Source: Limnothrix sp. CACIAM 69d (lineage in GTDB: Bacteria; Cyanobacteriota; Cyanobacteriia; CACIAM-69d). Taken from it: 64,000 bases of DNA. The notes under the pieces were generated by a model that had not been told where the DNA came from, ran no database searches, and saw only the letters and a list, made by a program, of their open reading frames with translations. This document shows positions 52,958 through 64,000 of the stretch, in pieces. How positions within the stretch are numbered: position 1 is the first letter of the stretch; every line of letters begins with the position of its first letter. The stretch is taken from NCBI GenBank assembly GCA_001913845.2, contig MKGP02000088.1:124001-188000 (forward strand), given 5' to 3'. The position numbers and the translations under genes are program-made.

Positions 52958-54637
52958 TTAACTCAGTTGGGCGATCGGGCATTGGTTGAGCAGGGTACGA
53001 TCGCTCAGTAAGTCTTCAACGGTGACGCGTAAGGTGCGATCGGCATCCACTTCAAAGGCCACCCGAATTCGGTCAATGCCAGGCATTCCAGGCGGATCCA
53101 GTTGAGCCAAGCTGCGTGCGCCATCACGATCATTCAGCGGTTGAACTGAGGCTTGACCGCCGATGGTTTTGGTGACCAATCGATCGCCGTCAAAAAAGAT
53201 TTCGGTGCGCTGTTCCTCGTCGCCCAATTCTCCAATGATCAGTTCAATTTGAGGCTGATTTTCAATAGAGGCTCCCAAGAGCAATTCAACGGGCTTGGGG
53301 GTGGGGTAGGGCTGACCTTTGGGGATGATGGGATGCCAATTGTGGCGCTTTTCCCGTTGGTTCCAATAGCGAATTCCGTAGCCGTGATAGAGAAAATCGC
53401 GCACTTCTAAGCCGCTGGCCAGCTTCAAGGCTCCTTGGGCGATCGCTTCAAAGGGGCGATCGGTGGCGACTTTTTCGGTAGGGAAATAGTTACGAATCCA
53501 GGACTGAATGGCAGGAATTTGGCTCGTGCCACCTACCAATAACACCGCTTCGATCGACTGCGGTTCTAGTCCTTGGCGAATGGCTTGCTGAAAAATTTGA
53601 TCCAAGGCGCGATCGAGCTGTTGAAACAGACCCCGATCGCGCAAAATAGTTTCTAATTCTGTGCGCGAAAGGCTTAGCTCTAGACTATTCAATGTTATGT
53701 CATCAAAATAGACTTCCTGGGCCGTTTCCTGATGCGAAAGGGCAATTTTGACCCGCTCCGCCAATCGCAGCAAAATTGGAGTTTTCTGGAAAGAATGACC
53801 CGCGAGATTGCCCGAGGAATTACCCAAGGCATTGCCTGGCCAGTCCACCGAAGATTGCTGTTGACTCCAATAGTCCACAATCCAGTTATCCAAATCGGAT
53901 CCGCCCAGGTTTAAGCCTGCCTTGGCCAAAACCCTGGCGGTTTTCACGGTTTGTTGGGAATCTTCGAGGGCGCGGTTCCCCCACTTCAACAGAAACCCCA
54001 AGGGCCGGCCGGCGCTGGTGGCACTGGGGCGATCGAGCCGCACCAGGGACAGATCCAACGTGCCGCCGCCAAAATCCACCACCAACACCAAGTCCCGATC
54101 GCCTGCGCCATAGCCCAAAGCTGCCGCCGTTGGCTCGTCCAGCAAACGCACCTGTTCAATTTGCCCCAAGGCCGACTGGGCGATCGCCCGGGTTAACCAA
54201 TTGCGGTATTGCTCAAAACTGTCCACCGGCACGGTCAAAATCAGTTGTGACCCAGCCCCTGCGCCGCCCCAAAACTGCTGCTCTGTTAGGGCGCGGGCAA
54301 TGGCATCTAGAAACCACTGCCCCGCTTGCTCGAAATCCACCGATCGCCCGTCTAACTCGGGCACAAATCCTTGGACGGCGGTTCCGATCCCCCGCTTGAA
54401 TCCCCGAAATAAGCGCCCATCGGCCAATTGATCCAGCCCCCGATCGCGCACTGCTTGGCCGGCCACCACCTGACCTTCGGCCGCCTGGGCCACATACAAC
54501 AGGCTGGGAATGAGCGGCGGGTTGGGAGACTGTCGCACCGAAAGTCCACTGAGATCCAGGGTTTCGGGATTGCCGGTTACGGGGTTGAGGTAGGTTACCA
54601 CCGTGTTGCTGGTTCCAAAGTCGATCGCAATGGTCAT
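52958..54637 (-). CDS. Hsp70-family protein (DnaK-like, shortened)
   Basis: A 559-residue Hsp70 family member. The ATPase domain is recognisable: phosphate-1 TIAIDFGTSNTVV, connect-1 RLLDEPTAAALGYGAG, phosphate-2 LVVDFGGGTLDLSLVRL and the adenosine motif VLLVGGTSQIPAIQSWI. The substrate-binding part is short (from about residue 420 to the end) and lacks the C-terminal helical lid of DnaK. Such stand-alone shortened Hsp70s are common in cyanobacteria and their clients are unknown. No grpE or dnaJ is nearby. Confidence 0.93.
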   Translation of the reverse strand: MTIAIDFGTSNTVVTYLNPVTGNPETLDLSGLSVRQSPNPPLIPSLLYVAQAAEGQVVAGQAVRDRGLDQLADGRLFRGFKRGIGTAVQGFVPELDGRSVDFEQAGQWFLDAIARALTEQQFWGGAGAGSQLILTVPVDSFEQYRNWLTRAIAQSALGQIEQVRLLDEPTAAALGYGAGDRDLVLVVDFGGGTLDLSLVRLDRPSATSAGRPLGFLLKWGNRALEDSQQTVKTARVLAKAGLNLGGSDLDNWIVDYWSQQQSSVDWPGNALGNSSGNLAGHSFQKTPILLRLAERVKIALSHQETAQEVYFDDITLNSLELSLSRTELETILRDRGLFQQLDRALDQIFQQAIRQGLEPQSIEAVLLVGGTSQIPAIQSWIRNYFPTEKVATDRPFEAIAQGALKLASGLEVRDFLYHGYGIRYWNQREKRHNWHPIIPKGQPYPTPKPVELLLGASIENQPQIELIIGELGDEEQRTEIFFDGDRLVTKTIGGQASVQPLNDRDGARSLAQLDPPGMPGIDRIRVAFEVDADRTLRVTVEDLLSDRTLLNQCPIAQLS

Positions 54638-55513
54638 GGCAGTGGCAAAGGTGCAGTAAGGTGCGTTGGGTCATGAATCAATGGCTCAGTCAACAACCAG
54701 CCAACCAACCGGGAGCAAGCCATGCCGGGGATTCAGAACTCCAATTCGGTATTGTGCCAGTTTCCCAACGGGTTTCCCAATAGCCTTTTGCCGTGGCCTT
54801 TCCCACTGCCTTTCCCAAATTCTGGTCTCCAGCATGACCCCAGGTGGTTCCCAAGCCCCGATCGCTCCAATTTTCCCAGCCCTGCGCGATCGGTTGCTGT
54901 TTTCTTCATTCCTTGGCTCGATTCTTGCGGAGTGCGATTTAATGCCAAGGCCTGTGAATTGATTCCGTAATTTTACGTAGATATTTTACAAACTACCCGA
55001 TCGCCCGACGAATCCCAACAAATCGTTGTCCTATCCTGAATTGCACCCTCCCGCCGCCGCAATCCCGCAGTCCAAAATTGAGATCTCGCACAGGGCTTGA
55101 ATGGCATGGCCGATCCATGACTTGTCCATCTCAAGCCTTGCTGAGCCGCTGATTTCGGAACTAGAAACCAACCGATCGCGCCCGCATGGCAGTTGAACCC
55201 AGGGCAAATTCGTAGTCAATCCTGAACCAAACCGAAATTTCAACGACGACAGTTGAGCACACGCCGCTTTAAGGCTGCTTCAACATCGCACACTCAGCGA
55301 TCGACCCAAGATCGCAAGTTCATAAATTCCCATCCTGGCGAAAACGGCTTAGGGTTCTTGAGGTTAAATGATTCCAGCGCACGAATCTGGCCGAATCCTC
55401 GTAGAATCAATGGAAGTGTGCTTCCGGATAGACGGCTCTCGGCGAAGTGGCACCCCCTCGCTGAGACCCCCAGCAAACTAGCCGTCTGAGCGCGGCGCAA
55501 CTGGCTTACCCCC
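54638..55513. other. Intergenic region between Hsp70-like and thioredoxin-like genes
   Basis: About 880 bases with no supported gene. Early parts have simple repeats (TTTCCCAA and CCTTTCCCA). The last 100 bases hold a hairpin (55430-55487) that could be a leader of the thioredoxin-like gene. Confidence 0.5.
55430..55487 (+). promoter_or_regulatory. Candidate structured leader of the thioredoxin-like gene
   Basis: AGACGGCT at 55430-55437 pairs with AGCCGTCT at 55480-55487. Inside, CTCGGCGA can pair with TCGCTGAG, giving a nested stem. The hairpin ends 26 bases before the ATG. It might be a regulatory leader or an attenuator, but no known riboswitch is recognised. Confidence 0.35.
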
Positions 55514-56059
55514 ATGCTTATGGAACGTATCGGAAAATACGCCCCCGATTTTGAAATTCCTGGGGCCGATGGCAAAGTACACCACTTTGCGACCTATCTC
55601 GGTCAATACAAAGCGGCGGTGGTGATTTTCATGTGCAATCACTGCCCCTACGTGGGGATGTATCTCGATCGGCTGAAGGCTCTGCAAGCGGAATTTGAGC
55701 CACAGGGCGTAACGCTGATCGGGATCAATGCCAATGATGCCAATCAGTTCCCCGAAGATAGCTTCGATGCGATGAAGGTCTTTGCCCGGGAGCGGGGGTT
55801 AAATTTTCCCTACCTGTGGGATCCCACCCAGGACGTGGCGGACTGCTTCGGGGCCAAGAAAACACCCCAGGCTTTTTTGGTGGATGCCAACAGCGTCATG
55901 CGCTATATCGGCGCGGTGGATGACAGCCCCCAAGATCCATCCGTCATCACGCAGGCTTATTTGCGGGATGCGATTACCAGTTTTTTGGATGAACAGCCGA
56001 TCGCGATTGCCTTCACGGAGGCGGTGGGTTGTTCTGTGAAATGGCGGCCCGGTCGATGA
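55514..56059 (+). CDS. Thioredoxin-like (AhpC/TSA-type) protein
   Basis: A 181-residue thioredoxin-fold protein. The N-terminus PDFEIPGADGKVHHF resembles peroxiredoxin-type folds, and the active site is MCNHCPYV with two Cys spaced CxxC at the start of the first helix. The rest of the fold (VTLIGINANDAN, LNFPYLWDPTQDV, TPQAFLVDANSVMRYIGAVDD) contains the cis-Pro in KTPQAF. No signal peptide is visible. It is probably a disulfide reductase or related redox protein; substrates are unknown. It overlaps the ubiX gene by four bases (ATGA), so both are translated together. Confidence 0.92.
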   Translation: MLMERIGKYAPDFEIPGADGKVHHFATYLGQYKAAVVIFMCNHCPYVGMYLDRLKALQAEFEPQGVTLIGINANDANQFPEDSFDAMKVFARERGLNFPYLWDPTQDVADCFGAKKTPQAFLVDANSVMRYIGAVDDSPQDPSVITQAYLRDAITSFLDEQPIAIAFTEAVGCSVKWRPGR

Positions 56060-56772
56060 CCGACAGCGTTGAGCGCACGGAACTTAGCCCCAATATATCT
56101 CCGGATCTTGATCAACCTCAGTCGCACGATCGAGCGGATCAGCGACCGTTGATTTTGGGAGTTTCGGGGGCTTCGGGCTTGATCTACGCGGTGCGGGCCC
56201 TGAAGTGGCTGTTAACAGCGGGCTACGCGATCGAGCTGGTGGCTTCCAAGGCGGCCCACATGGTTTGGCAGTCAGAAAGCCAGGTGCAGATGCCCCTTGA
56301 ACCCTCAACCCAGGAAGCGTTTTGGCGATCGCAGGCCGGCGTACCCACCGGAGGGCGGCTCATCTGCCATCGTTTCGGCAACGTAGGGGCCACCATCGCC
56401 AGCGGTTCCTATCGCACCTTGGGCATGGTGGTGATGCCTTGCAGCATGAGCACCGTGGGCAAATTGGCAGCGGGTTTAAGCAGCGATCTCCTGGAGCGGG
56501 CCGCCGATGTGCAACTGAAGGAGGGGCGGCCGCTGGTGTTGGTTCCTCGGGAAACCCCTTGGAGCTTGATTCATCTGCGGAACCTGACCCAGTTGGCCGA
56601 GGCCGGCGCGGCGATCGTGCCGGCCATTCCCGCTTGGTATCACCAACCGCAATCGATTGAAGACTTGGTGGATTTTGTGGTGGCCAGGGCGCTCGATCGC
56701 CTGGCGATCGACTGTGTGCCTCTCCGGCGCTGGCAAGGGGGCAACGAAACGCCCGAAGATTTGCCGGGTTAA
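56056..56772 (+). CDS. ubiX: Flavin prenyltransferase UbiX
   Basis: UbiX makes prenylated FMN, the cofactor of UbiD-type decarboxylases; in cyanobacteria it serves plastoquinone-type quinone synthesis. The 238-residue protein shows GVSGASGLIYAVRALKWLL, FGNVGATIASGSYRTLGMVVMPCSM and LVLVPRETPWSLIHLRNLTQLAEAG, all diagnostic. ATG 56056 overlaps the stop of the preceding gene (ATGA), which supports this start. No ubiD gene is in the window. Confidence 0.96.
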   Translation: MTDSVERTELSPNISPDLDQPQSHDRADQRPLILGVSGASGLIYAVRALKWLLTAGYAIELVASKAAHMVWQSESQVQMPLEPSTQEAFWRSQAGVPTGGRLICHRFGNVGATIASGSYRTLGMVVMPCSMSTVGKLAAGLSSDLLERAADVQLKEGRPLVLVPRETPWSLIHLRNLTQLAEAGAAIVPAIPAWYHQPQSIEDLVDFVVARALDRLAIDCVPLRRWQGGNETPEDLPG

Positions 56773-56961
56773 GCCCACTTGTTGAACTTTTTGCAGCCAT
56801 TCTCATTTTTCAGGCATTCCCCATTACAAGCCCCAGTCCAAACCGCTTCGCCTCTCTCCTCTGGCGGAAGCACTCCCATCGGCCCCAATCCGAGCTAGGT
56901 TGGTTGAACGGCCAGGTCACGAAACAGCTAAGGTCGTCCGGAAGAGGAGAGAGAGCGGGTA

Positions 56962-58026
56962 ATGGCGCGCCTGTTGGGATTACTACTGCTGGTGGTGGGG
57001 TTGCTGTTGTTAGCAGCTCAAAACCCTTCGCCCCTGCTACCTTTGGTGGTGTTTGGCCGGCCGATGGTGACTTTGCCGTTGGGGTGGTGGCTGGCTGGTG
57101 CAGGGGCTGCGGGGGCCGCAACGATGGGCCTGATTGGCCTGTTGGTTCAATTGGGCCGGCCGCCCCGCCGTCCGGTGATCGATCGCCGGCCAGCCCCCGA
57201 ATCCGAGCAGTCTCGCTCTCCCCGACAGCGTTTGATTAATCAGCCCTTAGGCGATGAGTTGGAAGACGAGTGGGGCAGCGGGGAATCGGCCGCCGAGGGC
57301 CAAGCAAACGGTCAACCGGGCAATGCCTCTTGGCGATCGCGCCTGTTTTCCTTACAAGCGGAGCCGCGCCCTTCTGCCACCGCCGCCGAACTGGAACAGG
57401 AATTGGCCGATTGGGCTGTGCCCGATCGCCCGCAGAAGGGTTGGAATCACGATCCGGAGTGGGATGAATGGGCAGAAACGGCTCCCGACAGCAACCGAAC
57501 CCAGCCGAGTCCGCCCCGATCGAACCCATCGTCGCCTCAGGATCGTCCCCGATCGACCAATCGGATCGATCGCCCCTTTGACCCCGACCCGGCCCCGGCC
57601 CGCCCCCAAGCCCCTCAAGCCGCTCCTCCAAAACCAGAACCTAAGCCCCTTGAAGCGCCCGCCCGACCCGCCGCCACCCGTCGTGAAGGAACCAGCTACT
57701 CCATTCGCTATCAACGGGACGAGGACGATTTAGAAGAACTAGCAGCAGAAGCGCCAAAAGTAGAAGCGCCAGAAAAACCAGCAACGCCAGCAAGATCGGC
57801 AGCACCGCCCAAAGCCGATCGCGCCGCAACGGCCAAAGGCTCAGAATCTTCAAGGCCAGAATCTTCAAAGCCAGAATCAGAATTGCCGCCGCCCGCCGAG
57901 CGATCGCGCTCCGTCACCGATGCGGAATATCGCGTTCTGACCCCGCCCGCCCCCCAATCCACCGCCCCTCAGGTCAACGATTGGGATCGATCGGCCCCCG
58001 ATGATGACTGGGACGACAATTGGTAG
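56962..58026 (+). CDS. LapA-like membrane protein with long Pro-rich tail
   Basis: A 354-residue protein. The N-terminal 60 residues have two hydrophobic spans (LLGLLLLVVGLLLLAAQNPS and LGWWLAGAGAAGAATMGLIGLLVQLG) in the arrangement of LapA/DUF1049 proteins, including the AQNPSP turn. From residue 65 to the end the protein is disordered-looking: Pro/Ala/Ser/Arg-rich with acidic patches (YQRDEDDLEELAAE) and an acidic end (DDDWDDNW). The tail could bind partners on the cytoplasmic side. The function is unknown. It stands alone on the plus strand, convergent with petH. Confidence 0.75.
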   Translation: MARLLGLLLLVVGLLLLAAQNPSPLLPLVVFGRPMVTLPLGWWLAGAGAAGAATMGLIGLLVQLGRPPRRPVIDRRPAPESEQSRSPRQRLINQPLGDELEDEWGSGESAAEGQANGQPGNASWRSRLFSLQAEPRPSATAAELEQELADWAVPDRPQKGWNHDPEWDEWAETAPDSNRTQPSPPRSNPSSPQDRPRSTNRIDRPFDPDPAPARPQAPQAAPPKPEPKPLEAPARPAATRREGTSYSIRYQRDEDDLEELAAEAPKVEAPEKPATPARSAAPPKADRAATAKGSESSRPESSKPESELPPPAERSRSVTDAEYRVLTPPAPQSTAPQVNDWDRSAPDDDWDDNW

Positions 58027-58128
58027 AACTTGAATTGGTAAAACTCGAATTGGTAAAGCTTGCACTCGCCATTCAACCCAAAGCCAATCAAACTCAATAC
58101 CCAATACAAACTCAATACTCAATACAAA

Positions 58129-58154
58129 GGGGCCGTCGCGATCGCAACGGCCCC
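58129..58154 (-). terminator. Probable terminator of petH
   Basis: GGGGCCGT / ACGGCCCC enclose CGCGATCGCA. On the minus strand the stem is followed by TTTG only, a weak T-tract. It lies about 75 bases past the petH stop. Confidence 0.6.
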
Positions 58155-58230
58155 CTCAATTTCATGGCAATCCCTAAACCAACTCAGCCATTCCAGCCCA
58201 AAACCGGGGTAGGAGCTGAACCCTCAAGGT

Positions 58231-60237
<2,007 letters not shown>

Positions 60238-61239
60238 ATGACCAGCAAGCCAGATCGCGTCGTCTTAATTGGTGTGGCCGGCGATTCCGGGTGCGGTAAA
60301 TCGACCTTTTTGCGTCGCCTAGAAGACTTGTTCGGCGCAGAGTTAATGACCGTGATCTGTCTGGACGATTACCACAGTCTAGACCGCAAGCAACGTAAGG
60401 AAGCGGGTGTGACGGCTCTGGATCCGAGAGCCAATAACTTTGATCTGATGTATGAGCAGATCAAAGCCCTTAAGAATGGCGAAACCATCAATAAGCCCAT
60501 CTACAACCACGAAACCGGCCTGATCGATCCGCCGGAAGTGGTACACCCCAACCACATTGTGGTGATTGAGGGCTTGCACCCGCTTTATGACGAGCGCGTT
60601 CGCAGTCTGTTGGACTTTAGCGTCTACCTCGATATCAGCGATGAGGTGAAAATCGCTTGGAAGATTCAACGCGACATGGCTGAACGGGGTCACACCTATG
60701 AGGATGTGCTGACCGCGATCGAGGCCCGTCGTCCGGACTTTGAAGCTTACATTGACCCGCAAAAGACCCACGCCGATGTGGTGTTGCAAATTCTGCCGAC
60801 GCAGTTAATTGCCAACGATGAAGAGCGCAAGATCCTGCGGGTGCGGATGATGCAACGCACGGGCGTTGAAGGGTTCGAGCCGGTGTATCTGTTTGATGAA
60901 GGCTCCACGATCCACTGGACTCCCTGCGGCCGTAAGCTGACCTGCTCCTACCCCGGCATGAAGCTGTTCTATGGGCCTGACACCTACTACGGCAACCAAG
61001 TTTCGGTGCTGGAAGTGGATGGCCAGTTCGAGAATCTCGAAGAGATGATCTACGTAGAAAGCCACCTGAGCAACACCTCTGCGAAGTACTACGGCGAAAT
61101 GACGGAGCTGTTGCTGAAGCACCGTGACTACCCTGGCTCGAACAATGGTTCGGGTCTGTTCCAAGTGCTGACGGGTCTGAAGATGCGGGCGGCCTATGAG
61201 CGTCTGACCCAAAAGACGCTGGTGGGTGTGGGTCTGTAA
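60238..61239 (+). CDS. prk: Phosphoribulokinase
   Basis: Prk phosphorylates ribulose-5-phosphate to ribulose-1,5-bisphosphate, the carbon acceptor of RuBisCO. The 333-residue protein has the P-loop GDSGCGKST with Cys19 and the second Cys41 (VICLDDYHSLDR), the thioredoxin-controlled pair, plus the C-terminal Cys pair in TPCGRKLTC that helps complex formation with GAPDH and CP12. The start is preceded by a good ribosome-binding site (AGAGGAAAC). A terminator follows at 61384-61416, so the gene is probably transcribed alone. Confidence 0.98.
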   Translation: MTSKPDRVVLIGVAGDSGCGKSTFLRRLEDLFGAELMTVICLDDYHSLDRKQRKEAGVTALDPRANNFDLMYEQIKALKNGETINKPIYNHETGLIDPPEVVHPNHIVVIEGLHPLYDERVRSLLDFSVYLDISDEVKIAWKIQRDMAERGHTYEDVLTAIEARRPDFEAYIDPQKTHADVVLQILPTQLIANDEERKILRVRMMQRTGVEGFEPVYLFDEGSTIHWTPCGRKLTCSYPGMKLFYGPDTYYGNQVSVLEVDGQFENLEEMIYVESHLSNTSAKYYGEMTELLLKHRDYPGSNNGSGLFQVLTGLKMRAAYERLTQKTLVGVGL

Positions 61240-61591
61240 GCGTTCTGAATCCTGGCCTCGAAGCTGTTTCGAGACTCGGTTGAGGCAACAGATAGAAACC
61301 CGCCGCGAAGTGGGTTTGGCCACTCAATTTCTGGATCCTTTTCGTTGAAATCCGGGGATTTGAAACAATTTGAAGATAATGGTGGGGATGTTCCATGGGG
61401 ACATCCTCCTTTTTTGTCGATCGGGGTGGCGATCGAGGTGGTGATATTGGATTGATGATTTTGTTGATTAAGCTAGGACATGAGCGCAGGACAAACTGGA
61501 CGCAGCGAGGCTGATGGGCTGACCAAAGCCTGATAAAAGGGGTTGGGGCCGAGCGATCGGGTTGCCCAACGGCCATAAAGGAACGAAGCGA
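61240..61591. other. Intergenic region between prk and the PAS sensor gene
   Basis: Contains the prk terminator and presumably the promoter of the sensor gene. No further gene is seen. Confidence 0.55.
61384..61416 (+). terminator. Intrinsic terminator of prk
   Basis: GGGGATGT (61384-61391) pairs with ACATCCTC (61401-61408), one G-T pair included, and six T residues follow at once. It lies about 145 bases past the prk stop. Confidence 0.85.
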
Positions 61592-64000
61592 ATGGGTTTG
61601 GTGGGAGGACAGACAGGCGATGGCATCGGCGGCAGCCCAAGGCGGTTGTCGTTGCGTTGGCTGCTGGGTCTGGGGGTGGTGCTGCCGGTGGGGGTGGCAT
61701 TGGTGATTAGCCAGGGGATCTATGGCTGGCAGGTGCGCGATTTGAGCGATCGCACGGCCCAACGATGGCAGCAGGTGTTGGGGGCCCGGGCTAGCGATCG
61801 ACTGGTGAGCCACTTGCAAGGTGCAATTCAGCTTAATCAATCCTTGGGCGATGGGGCCCGCTGGGGCCAGTGGGCCCAAAGTCCCCAAGACCTGGAGCGT
61901 TGGCTGTGGCAACAGTCCCAGCGATCGCGGGCCCTGCGATTTGCGGCCTTTGGCCGAGACAATGGGGCCCTGACGGCGGTGGAACGCACGGAAACGGGAT
62001 CTTTGCTGCTGTGGGCTGCGCCGCCGAAGCCGAATCAGGGGCTGGCCATTTACAACACCAACAGCCAAGGGGATCGATCGGGTCTGCTGCGCAGCCAGGG
62101 CGATTTTGCGATCGAGCGGGAGGCTTGGTTTCGGGCAGCGACTTTGGCGGGCCGGCCCACTTGGTTTCTGTGGCCCCTGAGCGAACAAACGGCGGCCCCG
62201 ATCGCGGCGATCGCGGAGCCGGTGGTGGGGGCCGATGGCCGGCGCTTGGGGGTGTCGGTATCGGCGGTGTCTTTGCAACCGTTGGGGGTGGAACTGGCCC
62301 AGTTGGGAGATGTGGATGTGGCGGTGGTGGATCGATCGGGGCAACTGTTGGCCCTGAGTGAGCGATCGACCCAGGCCGGTCAGCCGCCAGCCCGCAATCG
62401 CTGGCCCCTGTTGCTGGAGCGTTGGCAGCAGGCCAGTGGCCCCTTAGAACAGTGGGATGGGGAACGATCGACCACGATTCGCCTGGGCAACCAAACCTAT
62501 CGCCTTTGGGCCCAACCCCTGAAGAATCCGAATTTACCTAACTGGGTGGTGTTGGTGGCCGCCCCGATCGATAGCCTCAGCGATCCGGGTAGCAATGCCC
62601 TCACCGTTGCCGTGCTTTTCCTCTCCGTGGGCTGTGCCCTGGGTGTGGCCTGGTTGTTGCTGCGGCTGATTGAGCAACCCTTGGCTCGGTTTGCCCAAAC
62701 GGCCCAAACCATGGCCAGCGGTCACATTACGGGGCCCATTGAACCCACGGGCCTGCGAGAGCTAGATGAAGCGGCCCGCCAAGTGCGACTGATGATGCGG
62801 GAGTTGCGGGCGGCCATGGCGGCCTTTGAGCGCGATCGGGACACCCTCCAAGAACGCATCCGTGAACGCACCAGCGCCCTCAGCCTTTCCGAAACCAAGT
62901 TTTCCAAAATCTTTTACGCCAGCCCCAGCGGCATTTGTCTGATGCAACTGGATAACAGTTGCGTTTTGGACTTCAACGACAGTTTCCTCGACATTTTTGG
63001 CTACAGCTTCGAGGAAATGATGGGCTTTGCCAGCATGGAATTCAACATCTGGCTGCGGGCGGAAGATCGCCTGGCCGTGATGCAGGCCCTGCAACGGGGC
63101 AGCAGCATCCGCAACCAGGAAATTCCAGTCCGCACCAAGGGCCGAGACATCCGCACGGTGCTGCTGTCGGCGGAGTTGCTCTATCTCCACGGCATGGAAT
63201 GTGCCCTGTTGGTAGTCCATGACATCACGGACTACAAAGGCCTAGAAGAAGACCTGCGCTATTCCCAACAGCGCCTGGAAGAAATGGAGCGGCGGCGGGC
63301 CTTGGCGCTGTTGGAGGTGTCCCGCGATGAGTTGCGATCGACCCTGGAGAAGCTAGAAACGGTTCTTGGCTCCGTGCGCGATGCCCTCGTTTGGACAGAT
63401 CCAGCGGGCAAGGTGCAATGGTGTAATCCTGCCTTTGAGCGGTTAGTCCAACAGTCCCATGAGCAAGTCATTGGCCAAGATTTAATCGACTGCTTGCCTC
63501 TAATCCATCGTGGCAAACAACTGCCCACGTCTCTGCATCCGGTCGCCCGGGCGTTGGAAATCGGTTCGGGCAACACGGCCTACGAATTTCACAACTCAGC
63601 GGGCGATCGCTATTCCCTGGAAATTGCTTGGTCTAATGTGACGCTGCCGGATCCCGACGGTGCGCCCAACCACAACCAAACCAGTGCCGTTCTGGCAATT
63701 CGGGACATCACCGAGCGCAAGCGACTGATTGCCGAGGTGCTGCGGGCCAAGCGCTTCATTGACGGCATTATTGAACATATTCCGCTGGCAGTTTATGTCA
63801 AGGATGTGCGGCAGAATTTCCGGTTTGTGCTCTGGAATCGAGCCAGCGAAAAGCTCTTTGGCATTCCGCGCGATCGGGCCTTGGGCAAAAACGCCGATGA
63901 TTTATTTCCCATTAAGCGAGCCACCACCATCCTGGAACAGGACGTGCAGGCGGTGGAAGAACGGCGCGAGCTGGAAATTCCCGAAGAGCAGGTGACTGGG
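61592..64000 (+). CDS. Membrane-bound multi-PAS sensor protein (3' end outside window)
   Basis: An open frame runs from ATG 61592 to the window end, at least 803 residues. After a short Arg-containing start comes a membrane span (WLLGLGVVLPVGVALVI), a periplasmic sensor of about 280 residues (CHASE/Cache-like), a second span (LTVAVLFLSVGCALGVAWLLL) and a HAMP-type segment (RLIEQPLARFAQTAQTMASG). A coiled coil precedes three PAS domains: FSKIFYASPSGICLMQLD, then LGSVRDALVWTDPAGKVQWCNPAFE, then HIPLAVYVKDVRQNFRFVLWN. The output domain lies beyond the window, probably a histidine kinase or a GGDEF protein. Confidence 0.9.
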   Translation, partial: MGLVGGQTGDGIGGSPRRLSLRWLLGLGVVLPVGVALVISQGIYGWQVRDLSDRTAQRWQQVLGARASDRLVSHLQGAIQLNQSLGDGARWGQWAQSPQDLERWLWQQSQRSRALRFAAFGRDNGALTAVERTETGSLLLWAAPPKPNQGLAIYNTNSQGDRSGLLRSQGDFAIEREAWFRAATLAGRPTWFLWPLSEQTAAPIAAIAEPVVGADGRRLGVSVSAVSLQPLGVELAQLGDVDVAVVDRSGQLLALSERSTQAGQPPARNRWPLLLERWQQASGPLEQWDGERSTTIRLGNQTYRLWAQPLKNPNLPNWVVLVAAPIDSLSDPGSNALTVAVLFLSVGCALGVAWLLLRLIEQPLARFAQTAQTMASGHITGPIEPTGLRELDEAARQVRLMMRELRAAMAAFERDRDTLQERIRERTSALSLSETKFSKIFYASPSGICLMQLDNSCVLDFNDSFLDIFGYSFEEMMGFASMEFNIWLRAEDRLAVMQALQRGSSIRNQEIPVRTKGRDIRTVLLSAELLYLHGMECALLVVHDITDYKGLEEDLRYSQQRLEEMERRRALALLEVSRDELRSTLEKLETVLGSVRDALVWTDPAGKVQWCNPAFERLVQQSHEQVIGQDLIDCLPLIHRGKQLPTSLHPVARALEIGSGNTAYEFHNSAGDRYSLEIAWSNVTLPDPDGAPNHNQTSAVLAIRDITERKRLIAEVLRAKRFIDGIIEHIPLAVYVKDVRQNFRFVLWNRASEKLFGIPRDRALGKNADDLFPIKRATTILEQDVQAVEERRELEIPEEQVTG

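Noticed and set aside
60635-62344. Long minus-strand open frame across prk and the sensor gene
   Set aside because: It overlaps the end of prk and the start of the PAS sensor, both well supported, and its translation is Arg/Pro/His-rich without domains.

Overview
The window is chromosomal DNA of a phycobilisome-bearing cyanobacterium. Photosystem I genes psaA and psaB, NDH-1 subunit NdhO, Calvin-cycle phosphoribulokinase, a ferredoxin-NADP reductase with a CpcD-type phycobilisome-linker domain, and a cyanoexosortase all point there. The HIP1 octamer GCGATCGC and its core CGATCG are very frequent. Genes are dense and GC-rich, mostly housekeeping, without rRNA, recognisable tRNA, CRISPR or prophage. 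The genus cannot be fixed from this window alone.

Layout. 1-6.7 kb: end of a sensor kinase, a cytosine-C5 DNA methyltransferase, queC, a Gfo/Idh/MocA oxidoreductase, a clostripain-like peptidase and a second DNA methyltransferase. 6.8-12 kb: ilvD, then a leftward four-gene ABC-2 transporter operon ending in two unrecognised proteins. 12-22 kb: DUF2325 protein, aldo/keto reductase, TerB-like protein, M20 amidohydrolase, cyanoexosortase, CBS protein, nth, a zinc-ribbon membrane protein and a ProA-like protein. 22-31 kb: a candidate structured RNA, pnp, an SGNH-like protein with a coiled-coil partner, 2-Cys peroxiredoxin, proline iminopeptidase, ndhO and a methyltransferase-glycosyltransferase fusion. 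31.7-37.4 kb: a type I secretion operon (parvulin-like protein, ABC exporter with a cyclic-nucleotide-binding-like domain, HlyD adaptor), convergent with psaA-psaB (37.7-42.2 kb). 42.8-50.5 kb: a Pro/Glu-rich lipoprotein and a leftward surface-polysaccharide cluster (rfbC, rfbD, rfbA, GT2, GT39). 50.8-64 kb: a response-regulator diguanylate cyclase, an Hsp70-like protein, a thioredoxin-like protein overlapping ubiX, a LapA-like membrane protein, petH, prk and a multi-PAS sensor cut by the window end.

The most unusual signal is a family of short mobile-looking repeats. Five near-complete copies (113, 146, 112, 146 and 192 bp) and some fragments have imperfect terminal inverted repeats starting GGG(C/G)(T/A)TGTCGT and are bounded by TA dinucleotides (one outer TA has become CA). 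Four of the five lie exactly at the 3' end of a gene, so that the gene's TAG stop is the flanking TA plus the first G of the element: the C5-methyltransferase, the DUF2325 gene, nth and the Pro/Glu-rich lipoprotein. A 20-bp palindrome, CAAGGGGCTTAAGCCCCTTG, forms the core of most copies and also recurs alone or in a 75-bp tandem duplication.

Several intergenic tandem arrays (12-, 13- and 14-bp units), clear intrinsic terminators and one candidate non-coding RNA complete the picture. Family assignments rest on recognisable motifs. No database search or folding program was run.
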